Below, one piece after another: positions 20,171-30,837 of a stretch of 64,000 nt of DNA. The notes beneath the pieces are model-generated. The model had not been told where the DNA came from. It was given only the letters and a program-made list of their open reading frames with translations, and searched no databases. Position numbers and translations under genes: made by a program. Origin of the DNA: Naumovozyma dairenensis CBS 421 (Eukaryota; Ascomycota; Saccharomycetes; Saccharomycetales; Saccharomycetaceae); the NCBI RefSeq assembly GCF_000227115.2, contig NC_016479.1, positions 806,001-870,000 on the forward strand. Reading direction: 5' to 3'. Each line of letters starts with the position of its first letter. Positions within the stretch are counted from its first letter, which is position 1.

Positions 20171-22933
20171 TCATCCTTTAACAACGCTGTTTTGAGATGC
20201 AGATCTTTTCATTGCATAGGCCACAGATGCTATTTTTGACTTCAAACTACTCTCACTATTCTTTACGTGACCTCTTTCATCTAAATCAACAGTACCAGCA
20301 TTTTGAAATAATGAAACATTACCGACTAACAACCCTAATGTTTCTAACACTTGTTGTGGATCAGTTAAATGGGCTTTAGCAACTGTCTTCTTGGATGCTG
20401 ACCCCACTGTAACAGGATAAAATCCAAAATTACCCCATTCGTTATGCTTTTCTGGATATTTCTCTTCCCAGGTTTTTTCAATACAATTCAATTGTTTGAA
20501 CATATCTTCATCTGTAAAATCATCACCAAGACATAACACAAAATCTGGCATTTTATCTAAGGAGATATTTTGATCAATACCTTTAACCATATCTTGTGGC
20601 TCTCCATGTTCATGCCAAATTAATCTTTTAACAATTTCACCCTTGTTGACAAACCTTGGACGTACTTCAACATTAGCTTTACCCTCCATAACTTCTAAAT
20701 CATAATCGTCTGTATATTTCAATAACTCCTTCTTTAATTCAGTTGCTGCATATTCACCTAGTTCAGGAACAACACGTCTATAATGCCAAGTTAAAGCAAC
20801 TTTCTTTCTTTCAACAAAGGCACCAGGAACACGATTAGTAAATTCTTCCATAGTCTTACCAACTTTTAATTGCCATGACATATCCACTTTTTCTGCTAAA
20901 TTAGTCCATGCCTCACTATCAACATCTTTAACAAAACATCCATGTTCAGCACTCAAACCTAGTTGTGGTAATCTACTACCCCACCATTTGTTTAAGAATT
21001 TTTGATCACGACCAGAAATAATCCAAATTTGATTCTTTGGATCACTTGCCAATTTAGTTAATATATTATATAATCTTGCAGTTGGAATGGCAGCAGCAGG
21101 ATCTTGAACAATTGGTGTTAAAGTACCATCATAATCAAATAAAAATAAACGACGTTCAGCTTTTTTATAATTTTCTAACAAGATAGGTCTATTCAAAGCA
21201 GGTGTCATTTTTTTACTACCATCTTTACCAGTACCATCTGATGAGGTTGAATTTTCAGAATTACTGATTGCTTTCAATGAAGTCAAGAATTTTTCAGTCC
21301 AATTTTGAATAGTTGGGACTTCTGACCACAATTTTGTCTCTAGGGTAATTTTTTCATCACGACTTAGATTTAAAGCCATATTAATTGATTTGGCAACAGC
21401 AACTGAATCCCATGGATTAACCATTATAGCATCCTTTAGTAATGTACTTGAACCTGAAAATTCACTTAAGATTAATGGATTACCATAACATTGGAAATTG
21501 GACACATTCGATTTAATTGTAACATATTCTAAAGCAGTAGTATTCATACCATCTCTGACACTTGTAATAACACATAAATCAGCAACTCTTAATAGTGATA
21601 GATAAACATCTTTAGGAATTCTCATATAATAATGTTGAACAGGTGAGAAATCCAATGTACCATATTTACTGTTTATAGTATTAACTAATTCATTGACTTG
21701 CTGTTCCACTCTAATAGTTTGAGGAGAATCTTTATTTGCAGTTGGACCACTAACTTGAATTAAAACAACACGATCTCTCCATTCTGGATACATTGCTAAA
21801 AATGTTTCAAAAGCTCTTAATTTTTGTACTACACCACGAACAGTATCTAAACGATCTCTACCGATAATAATTTTCTTGTTTTGATATGCTTCTTTAATGG
21901 CAAGGACTTTTTCATCGATATCTTTAGTGAACGCTTCTTCTAATAATTCACGAGTATTAACACCAATAGGCAAAGCATCTACTACTAAATCACCACCATA
22001 TGCACTAATTTGATACTGATCAGCTCCATCTTCATTCGTTGTCTTTTTGGAAGTGGAATCCAATAATCTTTTACAACTAGAGACAAAATGACGAGCAAAT
22101 GTATCATTTTGGAAACAAATTCTATTAGCACCAACTAACCCATCTAAAATTTGTTTTCTCCTTGATATACAGCGGAAGTATTCATTACTTGGCCATGGAG
22201 CATGATGAAAGTACCCAATAGTTAAATCATCATCATTAAATTTCATTCTTAACAATTGAGGTAATAGCATTAAGTAATAATCATGAATCCAAATAATATC
22301 ACCCTTTTGGTAAATCTCTCCAATATCTTGAGCATATGCTTCATTAAATTTGACATAATCATACCACCAATCATTTTCTTGATCCCCCGTGTCAGAACTT
22401 GGATTTAAAATATAATGGAAACAAGGCCAAATAACCTTCTCTGCATAATTTCTCCATCTACTTTGATTTCTTCTCAAGAGCCAAACCGGATGAATCTTAT
22501 CATCTTGAATAGTTTGTTTCAAACCATCCATTTGTTCAGCGGTCAAATATAAAGGATCTTCTTCATCATTAACATTTTCATCATCTGCACCAGCAGCGGC
22601 TTCCTGCTTCTTATTCAAATGGTATTGACTCAAAGAAACACCAGTATCATCACCTGCGGTGGAACTTGCCAATTCATTGTTAGCATCAGATTGAATTTTT
22701 CCATTGATGGCAGCTCCACCAAATCTAGTAATTTCACCAGTCCAACCTACGATATGATGATCGTATTCAGGACAGTCCTTAGATAAATATTTTAAAGAGG
22801 AATATAGAGCACTGTTACCTGTGGTAGAACGGATTTGCCAGTCTGTGTTTGTGGGGTTTAATTGTATTCTGAATGGTAGTTGCGTCACACAGTTGATAAT
22901 TCTTTGCTTTCTTGGTGTAGTTGGGGTACTCAT
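20171..22933 (-). CDS. TPS2: Tps2, trehalose-6-phosphate phosphatase
   Basis: A 920-residue protein, close to S. cerevisiae Tps2 (896). The N-terminal two thirds (about 20-570) is a GT20 glycosyltransferase-like domain related to Tps1 that serves a scaffold role in this family. The C-terminal HAD phosphatase domain starts at LFLFDYDGTLTP with nucleophile Asp600 and general acid Asp602, followed by WIISGRDQ, RPRFVNKGEIVKR and CLGDDFTDEDMF. It dephosphorylates trehalose-6-phosphate to trehalose within the Tps1-Tps2-Tps3-Tsl1 complex in the cytosol. Differences from S. cerevisiae are mainly an Ala/Asp/Asn-rich N-terminal insert (about residues 75-125). Several CCCCT words about 500-585 bases upstream fit its known Msn2/Msn4 control. 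Confidence 0.98.
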   Translation of the reverse strand: MSTPTTPRKQRIINCVTQLPFRIQLNPTNTDWQIRSTTGNSALYSSLKYLSKDCPEYDHHIVGWTGEITRFGGAAINGKIQSDANNELASSTAGDDTGVSLSQYHLNKKQEAAAGADDENVNDEEDPLYLTAEQMDGLKQTIQDDKIHPVWLLRRNQSRWRNYAEKVIWPCFHYILNPSSDTGDQENDWWYDYVKFNEAYAQDIGEIYQKGDIIWIHDYYLMLLPQLLRMKFNDDDLTIGYFHHAPWPSNEYFRCISRRKQILDGLVGANRICFQNDTFARHFVSSCKRLLDSTSKKTTNEDGADQYQISAYGGDLVVDALPIGVNTRELLEEAFTKDIDEKVLAIKEAYQNKKIIIGRDRLDTVRGVVQKLRAFETFLAMYPEWRDRVVLIQVSGPTANKDSPQTIRVEQQVNELVNTINSKYGTLDFSPVQHYYMRIPKDVYLSLLRVADLCVITSVRDGMNTTALEYVTIKSNVSNFQCYGNPLILSEFSGSSTLLKDAIMVNPWDSVAVAKSINMALNLSRDEKITLETKLWSEVPTIQNWTEKFLTSLKAISNSENSTSSDGTGKDGSKKMTPALNRPILLENYKKAERRLFLFDYDGTLTPIVQDPAAAIPTARLYNILTKLASDPKNQIWIISGRDQKFLNKWWGSRLPQLGLSAEHGCFVKDVDSEAWTNLAEKVDMSWQLKVGKTMEEFTNRVPGAFVERKKVALTWHYRRVVPELGEYAATELKKELLKYTDDYDLEVMEGKANVEVRPRFVNKGEIVKRLIWHEHGEPQDMVKGIDQNISLDKMPDFVLCLGDDFTDEDMFKQLNCIEKTWEEKYPEKHNEWGNFGFYPVTVGSASKKTVAKAHLTDPQQVLETLGLLVGNVSLFQNAGTVDLDERGHVKNSESSLKSKIASVAYAMKRSASQNSVVKG

Positions 22934-24426
22934 TTTTTCTTGGTTATTGTTTCGTCTTGGACCGTCTGTGAGGAACTACAAGTTTCGTGTTTCTTTTGTT
23001 CCTTTATTCTTTTTTCTATAGTAAAGGTATAAAGTGAGATGGGGATAGGGAAGGTCTTGGGAGGATAGGATATGTATCTTATTATTTCATTTACGTTTGC
23101 CTTATATGGAAAAGTAAAAGTACGTAAGTACCGCTTAACTGTTATATCAAGTATTTTTAAGATTTCGACTAGGAACGTCATAGAAAGTATGGAATGTTTT
23201 TCAGTGGAGTGCATTACGAAAAACAGGGAGGGCGGGTTATTAAATTAACCTAAAAAGCGAATATGGTATCGTATGACACTATCTTTAGGTGTTTTGTGGA
23301 AAAAGGGGTGTTTTCTTTGTTTGTTACTGTAGTTCTCTTCGGACTACTAGGGTTGTGTATCGTCCAAAATCAGGACTATTCGGCTCAAGAATTCTAATGT
23401 CATGTAAAATGGAAGAGGAGGAGACTACGATATTCCCCCTCCCTTCTCGGACCTTATCCCCCCTACCTCTTGTTTTGTTCTTGTCCCTCTCCCCTTGTTG
23501 GAATAATCTATTTCCCCTTGTGGGAGATCCCCCCCACTTTTATCTGATAAGTAAGTAAGTAATTACTGGAAAGAAGAAGGTCCAAAAGAATATACGGAAC
23601 CCCCACATATACGTCATACTAAATTGTTCATATAATGAAATGACAGGGTTACCCAAAGGGGTAATGTAATATGCAGTATATTGTCCATTTTAACGTTAGT
23701 TTATAGGAATAATTGCATACAATGGTAGAAATCGTACGAACTATAATGGCAATTAGAGCAACAAATGTCTAACAACAGGATACGAAATTGGTACTGAGTT
23801 TGACGCTACGTACGCATATGTAATGTATATTATGTGTTGTTAAGAACACTCTGTCATATATTGTGCTTAGAGTAACCACCCTTCTCATGTTACACGCTAA
23901 AACACCAGTTGGGTCAAAATATAGACGCTTCTAGCTAGACGTCATTGGATATTATGTTTAGATATGCAGGTACCTTCGTCTTTTACTTAAATACACGGGT
24001 ACGTAAAACAGTTGTCCTGTTTAACGTTTTCTGCATTAATACATACGTATATGCATATATAGATTAATGCTAAATTTAATTTTCTGAAGGACCTGCACCT
24101 TAACATCTCTGGTCTAGCTTGTAAAGGTACAAGTTAAAAGAGAAAATAATTTTCTTCTTTAAGTCTAAGTAGTTCTCTTCAACTATACTTCTTTCATGAA
24201 TGAACATACCCACAGTTATTGTACAATTAGGTAACTTGGTAATGTATAAATTAGGAGTAGCAGTTAGCAACTATGACCTAAAGTTGAAAGTGACAATTTG
24301 AGAGATATGTTCCTATTTAATGTGGACAACTGTGGAGCACTTTTGGGATTTTCTGCTAGTAATGCGCCTTTTTAATACGACCGGTTTCATTTATCAGGGC
24401 TTTGTTCCGTTTTTACTTCTTTTCTA
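22934..24426. other. TPS2 promoter and SNF11 3' region
   Basis: A 1.49-kb interval. The TPS2-proximal 650 bases include the stress-element cluster at 23436-23518 and an AGGGG at 23657-23661. A 94-codon minus-strand frame (22930-23214) overlaps the TPS2 ATG out of frame and looks fortuitous. No tRNA, LTR or other gene is recognised in the remainder. Confidence 0.5.
23436..23518 (-). promoter_or_regulatory. STRE cluster upstream of TPS2
   Basis: Four AGGGG words on the minus strand, at 23436-23440, 23460-23464, 23491-23495 and 23514-23518, lie 503-585 bases upstream of the TPS2 start, with one more in the other orientation at 23657-23661. STREs bound by Msn2/Msn4 drive stress induction of S. 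cerevisiae TPS2. The region is generally C-rich, so some words may be by composition. Confidence 0.65.
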
Positions 24427-25038
24427 TTACCATATTTCGAAGACTCTATTCATTAATAAATATAATTTAACCAATACATCATGTGCACCTTGTTGAGTAC
24501 TGGTTACAGGTGGAGAATCAGAAATAGCAGGTTTATTCTTTTGAATACCTTGATTAATTTGTGATATACATTGTAAATTTGCATGGACTCTTTTCAAATA
24601 TTGCGACAAGAAGGCTTGATAAACTTCCTGCAATTGAGCTTGATTTACACTGGTATTACCAGTTAACGAATTCCTCATGTGCATAACTCGTAGTATTAAG
24701 ACACTATTAATGTGTAACAATAGTTGAACTTTATATTGACGTTGTTCTTCTAAAGTTACAGTACCTTCAATCGTCGAATTACTGTGATTAAGGAATTTTT
24801 GGGCTGAATTTTCTGCATTTAAGTTGACGTCTGGATTGGAAGTTACATTAGAGTTAACATTGGTACTCAAGTTTGCATCCAGATTCGAATTTGTGTTACT
24901 ATTTGGGTTGTAATTGCCATTGTTACCCGTTATATTGGTATCTTGGTTGGCATCATTAAAATTCGCTCCGAGCGTATTCTCTCCAGTTGGAGCATTATTA
25001 GTGGTGGTTGTTTGTACTGCTTCGGAAAGTTGATCCAT
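24427..25038 (-). CDS. SNF11: Snf11, SWI/SNF subunit
   Basis: A 203-residue homologue of Snf11 (169 in S. cerevisiae). The first about 85 residues are an Asn/Thr/Ser-rich low-complexity region. The conserved core spans about residues 93-160 (VTLEEQRQYKVQLLLHINSVLILRVMHM and LSQYLKRVHANLQCISQINQG), where two helices form the piece that contacts the Snf2 HSA region. It belongs to the SWI/SNF chromatin-remodelling complex in the nucleus. It sits beside TPS2, as YDR073W does. A long intergenic region separates it from divergent IPT1. Confidence 0.9.
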   Translation of the reverse strand: MDQLSEAVQTTTTNNAPTGENTLGANFNDANQDTNITGNNGNYNPNSNTNSNLDANLSTNVNSNVTSNPDVNLNAENSAQKFLNHSNSTIEGTVTLEEQRQYKVQLLLHINSVLILRVMHMRNSLTGNTSVNQAQLQEVYQAFLSQYLKRVHANLQCISQINQGIQKNKPAISDSPPVTSTQQGAHDVLVKLYLLMNRVFEIW

Positions 25039-27423
25039 TTGTTTCTGTTAGCACTTCTTACCTCTTTAGCGATGTAGTATAGAGCAATATTAGTAAAATG
25101 GAACCTACCGATGAGGAAAAAAGGTATTTTGGTGTTTATCAATGAAGAAACTACGTACTAACTCTTCATTTCTTGAAAATATACGATGTATTTGAACTTT
25201 TTCAATAAATGAACTTTTTTTTGTATACTGACTTACTTACGGGTACCCGCAGGAAGCCACACTAAATGAAATTTGTCAGTGTATGGCAGATAGACTTAGG
25301 TAGTTGTCATCTACCTTTGATGAGAAGATGAGGAATTCGAAGTAATGAAATTGTTAAAGAAGGAAAAATAAAAAGTTCGATATAATACAATAGGTTTGGA
25401 ATAAATGGCTAGAAGGAGAGTCATTTGATCCTGGTATATATAGGTTGTAATATCAGCTTACTGTGCCTCTAAAAGCAAGCTGACAGATTTTTTTCCTTCA
25501 AAGTTACAGTATATCTTAATATTTGGAAAGTTTTTATAGTATAAACCATATGGAACTTTCTAGATCATTCATGGGCTTTGCTTATTCCCTATTATTTCTT
25601 GAAAGGGAGATATAATTGTTTACTTTTCATAATTCAAAAAGGATAATTATAAAGGAACTCAACAAAATTAAGGTAAATTTTCTTTTTAAATAAAATATAA
25701 AGGACAGTTTATTAATTAACAGAAGCGTGTCTTGAGGCTTAACAGATAATTTGGAAAGCACATTCCTTCTATTTAATATTTTTCATTTTATTTTTTCGTC
25801 ACAGGTAAATTAATATACAGTAAAAAACAAAATCCAGCCCAAGCTTTGTTTAATGTATTATAGTATCACTTGGACTGTTTTTTTTGATAATACACAAACG
25901 TTGAATCACAGTTACTACCTCGAAAACAATTTGAATTATTGAATTTTACAATAAAAACAAAAAGAGTTCTACTTCATTCTCTTTTAAGTTATCTTCTTTT
26001 TTGACATTCTAAATCATACGTACACCCAAACCTACAATCCAGTACTATTGCAGACGACATAGATGTCCGTATTCTACTAATATATAAATTTTTAAAACTA
26101 AATTGAGTGGTACAACTTCCGACTACACATTGGTGTGCACCGTACCCCGAAACGATGTCAATCACATGGCAATAAGCATACAATTACTAGAAGAAAAGTC
26201 AATTATAATAATGAAAGGAGCACATCTTTTATGAAGTTACTAATTACTACTTATTTCTAGTAAGGTATTTCTCTCTAATTTGACTGTCTGTCATAAACGC
26301 CCTAAAATATGTACAATACCCATTGTTCTACGAGTTGCCTTAAAAATCCTTCTGTATCTGATGTCAAAAAAAAACCGACCTTTTTAACACTGTTCAAAGT
26401 TAACTGTTACCTCCGCCTAACTCCGAAGGATCAATTATCTTTTTCTTTTCAATGAAACTTTTTTCCGCGGTTCATGTACGGAAATGTTCCTGACGCCGTG
26501 GACTTTAGTATTTCAGGGTCTGAAGCAATCCCGCGGAACGGTTATAAATGTCCCCCCCCCAAAAGTACTACTTAACAGTTAGCCCTCTTTCCTTTTCATA
26601 TTTTTATGTCGTTATTGGGGGAAACTCAAAGCCCCCCCAAGCGATCCAGATAGAAAATTTTGAAAAATGATAAAATTGAAAACTGTCACCCCTAGGAAGG
26701 CTTTTTTCAAGGGTTATGGGGCTTGAAACTCCTTCAAAGATCAGGGAATGGTATTTTTTTACCGAAGTATATTTGTATGGAAAAATTGTAGTTTTACCCC
26801 ACAATTGGGAGGCGTTAAAAGTGTGATGCACAGATGTTTTAAAAAATACCACGGAACTCATAACCCCTCGGAGAAGGCACCCTCTTGTACAACGTTGCGC
26901 CTTCTTTTGTTTAATTTTTTTATTTTTTTTTGTTTGTTTGTTTCCTTCGAAAGAACACGAAAGGCGGGCGGAAGAAAAACAAACAGAAAAACATTGAAGA
27001 AATGGAAGAGAACGTAATGGCGTCCTCCTCTGTGGGCCATTTCCTTCTACTCAAGAAGGTTTCAATGGTTGAGCAAAACCCTTCGTGAAGTACGAGTACG
27101 TAAGCTGAACAGCAAGATCGGGATCTCACTTTGGTGTATCTTCTTTTTCTTTTGACATTAGCTTGAGGAGACAATAAACCAATATCAACAACAAAACATT
27201 CTTTCCCGGTTTTAGATAAAACTACAAGAAATTTTGGCTTTCTTATTTATTCAAGAAGTGCCTTCCCTTTTCGCTTATCAACAATATAAGTCAGTTCTCT
27301 CGTTGTATTAAATTCCAAGCTTATAATTTGCACTGCTCAGTTCTTTCTGTTCGTTATCGTTAATATCTAGAAGGTTCTACAACATATAAACTAGATCCAT
27401 ATCGCATCACGGACAATAACAAC
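25039..27423. other. 2.4-kb SNF11-IPT1 divergent intergenic region
   Basis: The longest non-coding stretch of the window. No protein gene, tRNA or LTR is recognised. The right half (26460-26900) is unusually rich in G and C runs for this genome: a C9-10 tract at 26552-26560, a TTGGGGG/CCCCCAA inverted repeat at 26615-26640, and four Pdr-type palindromes (separate entry). Small frames in 26600-27170 have no family resemblance. A structured non-coding RNA cannot be excluded. Confidence 0.5.
26464..26855. promoter_or_regulatory. cluster of four PDRE-like elements upstream of IPT1
   Basis: Sites one base away from the Pdr1/Pdr3 consensus TCCGYGGA: TCCGCGGT (26464-26471), GCCGTGGA (26495-26502), CCCGCGGA (26530-26537) and TCCGTGGT on the minus strand (26848-26855). 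They lie 570-960 bases upstream of IPT1. S. cerevisiae IPT1 is a known Pdr1/Pdr3 target, so the cluster is plausible regulation; none is an exact consensus. Confidence 0.5.
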
Positions 27424-29022
27424 ATGAACGTTTTCAAATGTTTAATAACGTTCATATATAACGTCATAAAATCATCATTCAATCAAAGACATATCCTCTC
27501 ACTGCCGTTAAATTTTATACTAAATTTCTTACCAGTTATAATATGGTTAACCATTTTTGATCATGCTGGTTTAATACCTATAAATATAAGACCTGCTATT
27601 CATAGTAAAATCGCATTTTGGTCTGATCAATACTTATTCGGTGATTGGTGGGGTGAACTTACTACACAATATGATGGGATTACCAAATATACCAATATTT
27701 CATATTTCACTTCTTCATTGTTCGCTTCCATCATGTTAATCATCTTACCATTATCTATTTGGTACCACATTCATTATAGAAAAGGTATAAAACAAAACTT
27801 ATTGGAATGGTATGACGATATTTTCCATTTCAACAACAAGACAAACCCAAAAAGATTAAGAATTCTTTTGCTACCTTATTTAACTCCATTAATAACTTTC
27901 ATCATATTGAATATAGATCACATATTTGCATATCAATCTGAAGAAAATTTCACAAAGACAAAAGATCTAATAGCTTGGTTCTCATATGTTATACTGCATG
28001 TTACAGTTCCCATTTTAACTGCTGTCTACCTTTACGTTTTCCAACCTGCTGGAACTTTGAAATGTTTCAGTTTTGCGTTAGGTCTACAAAATATTGCAGG
28101 TGTTTTCACTCATCTGTTAATTCCAATGGCATCTCCATGGTTCACTCATTTATATGGTATCAATGATACAGAACATGTCAATTATACCCAAGATGGTTTC
28201 GCTGCAGGATTAATTAGAGTGGATACTCATCTTGGGACACATTTAAATACAAAGGGCTTCCACATGTCTCCTATTGTCTTTGGTGCTGTTCCTTCATTAC
28301 ATTCTGCCATTGCATTCCAATGTGCGTTGTTTTTATTGACTAGATCTACTTCTTTGAAACATCGTTTCTTGAAGGATAATCATCAACAGGTGAACTTAAA
28401 AGATGAAAGTTATGGGGAAGATCTTGAAATGGCTCCTCTGTCATTACGTGGTCAATCTCAAGATAATACTAATGCTATTAATAACAAAACTAACTCGAAT
28501 TCGAACTCGAACTCTGAAGATGAAGGTTGTTCTTCTTTAAGTTCGTCGGAAAATATCGTTGGATCTTTAAATAATTCTGCTGATGATGAAGAGGAAGACG
28601 TTGATGACTTGGATAGTACTAAAAATGAAGAGCGAGTTATAACATACACCCCAAATCAGGACAACAACAACCATGTAAGTCTAGATTTTATTCATTATTA
28701 TGATGAAAACTTGGAAATTACAAACAAATGGTATTTCAGAATATTTAATAAAGGTTTAGTACCAAAATCACTAATTGGTTCGTTTGTTATATTGCAATGG
28801 TGGGCAACAATGTATTTAGATCATCATTATAGATTTGATTTATTCATTGGTGTACTATATTCATTAACGAGTTTCACTATAATAAATTGGTTCATCTTAC
28901 AACCAGTAGTATTGAATGATTTTATTAAAATTAGATTGGGTCAAATTGAAGATACTAAGAATGAAGGTAAAACGTTAGGAATGAGAGTATTTCAAGGTAC
29001 TAATTACGAATGGTTTTTTTGA
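27424..29022 (+). CDS. IPT1: Ipt1, inositolphosphotransferase making M(IP)2C sphingolipid
   Basis: A 532-residue multispanning membrane protein, near S. cerevisiae Ipt1 (527). It has several hydrophobic segments (about 25-45, 95-118, 140-160, 185-208, 445-500) and the PAP2/AUR1-type catalytic motifs: GAVPSLHSA with His293 and YLDHHYRFD with His467/His468. An acidic, Asn/Ser-rich loop (about 325-415) separates the two. Ipt1 transfers inositol phosphate from phosphatidylinositol to mannosyl-inositolphosphoceramide, the last step of yeast complex sphingolipid synthesis in the Golgi. AUR1 is the related alternative, but AUR1 is about 400 residues and lacks this loop; neighbours PAA1 and SNF11 match YDR072C. 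LCB2, the first-step enzyme of the same pathway, is also in the window. Confidence 0.95.
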   Translation: MNVFKCLITFIYNVIKSSFNQRHILSLPLNFILNFLPVIIWLTIFDHAGLIPINIRPAIHSKIAFWSDQYLFGDWWGELTTQYDGITKYTNISYFTSSLFASIMLIILPLSIWYHIHYRKGIKQNLLEWYDDIFHFNNKTNPKRLRILLLPYLTPLITFIILNIDHIFAYQSEENFTKTKDLIAWFSYVILHVTVPILTAVYLYVFQPAGTLKCFSFALGLQNIAGVFTHLLIPMASPWFTHLYGINDTEHVNYTQDGFAAGLIRVDTHLGTHLNTKGFHMSPIVFGAVPSLHSAIAFQCALFLLTRSTSLKHRFLKDNHQQVNLKDESYGEDLEMAPLSLRGQSQDNTNAINNKTNSNSNSNSEDEGCSSLSSSENIVGSLNNSADDEEEDVDDLDSTKNEERVITYTPNQDNNNHVSLDFIHYYDENLEITNKWYFRIFNKGLVPKSLIGSFVILQWWATMYLDHHYRFDLFIGVLYSLTSFTIINWFILQPVVLNDFIKIRLGQIEDTKNEGKTLGMRVFQGTNYEWFF

Positions 29023-29046
29023 TCCATTAGCATAAAACACACACAG

Positions 29047-29077
<31 letters not shown>

Positions 29078-29739
29078 CATAAAACATATTAAACCACAAA
29101 CAAAAATTGTATATTCATCGTTATCATTAATTTCTTCTTTATCACCTCTTTCGCCTACTTTATAGTCATTAGAAATAAAATTAATTAGCTTTCTATATAC
29201 ATGGCATTCACATCTTACTCGTATAATATAATCTTATAAATATTTTTATGAGGAACATGATTGACCTGCGACTGGCACTACTTTCTTCCAGTCTCTAATT
29301 GATAATTTATTCCATCATCCATGATAGTTTCACAATATATACTAAGTCCTTCGTTAACGGACGTTTTAATACTTCCTCGTAGGAAGTTTATTGCTCTGTG
29401 CATTGCTGTCACGACAACAATTACAAGCTGATCGATACACTCTTTTTGTTTTTGGAAAATTAACATCACGTGATAAAATTTTATTAGGACCGGGTAATGA
29501 TATTAAAAACAATTTTTTTTGTTAGAGTTAGCAAAGTTGTGTATGTATGGTATGGGTAATGATAACACTATGTAGGCCAACAAGAATTTCGAATATTCAG
29601 TGAATTGTTGATCAATTAGTTTGTATAGGTGTACTGTAGTACAATGGTTATTAAATTGTTGTTTCTAACTTGAAGGTGAATTGAATATTGAGATTATTAT
29701 TGTTTGAAAAGCAAACACAAAGGAAAAACACTAAGAAGC
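29023..29739. other. IPT1-PAA1 intergenic region
   Basis: A 717-base interval with an (AC)n microsatellite just after IPT1. A 63-codon minus-strand frame (29278-29469) has no recognisable similarity. The remainder is the PAA1 promoter. Confidence 0.5.
29055..29079 (+). repeat. (AC)12 microsatellite
   Basis: Perfect dinucleotide tract 33 bases beyond the IPT1 stop, within its likely 3' UTR, preceded by interrupted ACAT/ACAC units. Confidence 0.95.
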
Positions 29740-30360
29740 ATGAGTTCTACAATTGAAACCCCCAATTCCACTTCAAGTAACAGTAATTCTACATTACCGT
29801 TACATATGTATATTAGACCTTTAATTATTGAAGATTGTGAACAAGTGGTATCATTAGAAACCGAGGGCTTCCCACCTAATGAAAGGGCCTCTATTGAAAA
29901 TATTGAATTTCGTTTAAATACATGTCCTGAGTTATGTTCAGGACTTTTCATTAGAGATTTTGATTCCAGTACGAAGGAAATTAAGAGTGAGAAATTGATT
30001 GGTCATATTTTGGGAACGAAGATTAATAGGAATGAAAAATTTATCACTTTAGAAAGTATGGGATTGAATCATGATGAAAGTAGTGATATTGTTGGTATAC
30101 ATTCTTTAGTAATTTCACCAGACTATCAAAAGAAGAATTTAGCAACTTTATTGTTGACTGATTATATTCAAAAATTGAGTAATCAAGATGTTGGTAAGAA
30201 GATTGTTATTATTGCTCATGAGCCATTAGTACCATTTTATGAGCGTGTTGGATTCAAGAGTGTTGGTGATAATCAAAATGTTATTAAAGATGAAGCTTTT
30301 GCTAGTAGTAAATGGATAAATATGGAAAGAGAGTTGGTTAAAGAAGAGTATGATAGTTAG
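29740..30360 (+). CDS. PAA1: Paa1, polyamine N-acetyltransferase
   Basis: A 206-residue GNAT-family enzyme matching S. cerevisiae Paa1 (191). The frame reaches a TTG at 29704, but the first ATG is 29740 ([10 protein letters not shown]). Recognisable blocks are [22 protein letters not shown] near the N-terminus, [21 protein letters not shown] (acetyl-CoA-binding motif A, with Q/K-x-x-x-A in place of the usual Q/R-x-x-G-x-G/A) and [14 protein letters not shown]. Paa1 acetylates polyamines and aralkylamines (AANAT-type) with acetyl-CoA in the cytosol. It lies between IPT1 and FMP16 as YDR071C does. Confidence 0.94.
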   Translation: MSSTIETPNSTSSNSNSTLPLHMYIRPLIIEDCEQVVSLETEGFPPNERASIENIEFRLNTCPELCSGLFIRDFDSSTKEIKSEKLIGHILGTKINRNEKFITLESMGLNHDESSDIVGIHSLVISPDYQKKNLATLLLTDYIQKLSNQDVGKKIVIIAHEPLVPFYERVGFKSVGDNQNVIKDEAFASSKWINMERELVKEEYDS

Positions 30361-30560
30361 TTGCACAGTATGGCGTGTTACCTACCTAGGAACCCATTAT
30401 ATACACTTCACTTACATACCGATATAGTTATGGTATAAACATCTACAGTACTACGTAATAGTATAAACATATAATGACTAGATTGTAGAAAAAAAAAAAA
30501 AAAAAAGCTAAATCGATAGCCAACAAACAAGTCATACATATACGCATTCTCTACTATGTA

Positions 30561-30562
<2 letters not shown>

Positions 30563-30591
<29 letters not shown>

Positions 30592-30608
30592 TGTATGTAT
30601 GTATGTAT
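30563..30608 (+). repeat. (ATGT)n tetranucleotide microsatellite
   Basis: About 11.5 uninterrupted copies. On the minus strand it creates a meaningless repeated Tyr-Ile-His-Thr frame. Confidence 0.95.
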
Positions 30609-30649
30609 GATGCATGTGTGTATGTACTTTACTGTAGTGTTCAGTTTTA

Positions 30650-30837
30650 AGGGGTGACTGTGACTACTCGGGGGAGAAGGAAGGAAGAAGTGGATGACCA
30701 ATTGGCGCCGCCGTCGCTGTCACCCATTCAGTGTCAGATTAGTAGGCCATAATATGATTATTAGCCTGAGGTTAGGTTAGATTAGATTAGATTAGAGACT
30801 GTCACAGCGCGATCGTTTCACTTATGGGTACAAGGGG
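30650..30837 (+). promoter_or_regulatory. two STRE words upstream of FMP16
   Basis: AGGGG at 30650-30654 and 30833-30837, 344 and 161 bases upstream of the FMP16 start. FMP16 is stress-induced in S. cerevisiae, which fits Msn2/Msn4 control. Five-base words are common by chance. Confidence 0.45.
30771..30795 (+). repeat. (RTTAG)5 pentanucleotide repeat
   Basis: Two GTTAG then three ATTAG units in tandem, in the FMP16 promoter. It superficially resembles telomeric sequence but is only five units long and interstitial. Confidence 0.9.

Noticed and set aside
22930..23214. 94-codon frame overlapping the TPS2 start
   Set aside because: Out of frame with TPS2, no similarity, and too long to be a normal yeast upstream ORF; transcription probably begins downstream of its ATG.
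23496..23522. TGTTGGAATAATC, similar to the start of a Ty1 delta LTR
   Set aside because: Only about 13 bases match; no body, no matching end and no target duplication.
30408..30701. 97-codon minus-strand frame
   Set aside because: Created by the ATGT microsatellite and a poly-T run.
30771..30795. Interstitial telomere-like repeat
   Set aside because: Only five RTTAG units; yeast telomere repeats of this group are longer and different, so it is a simple repeat.
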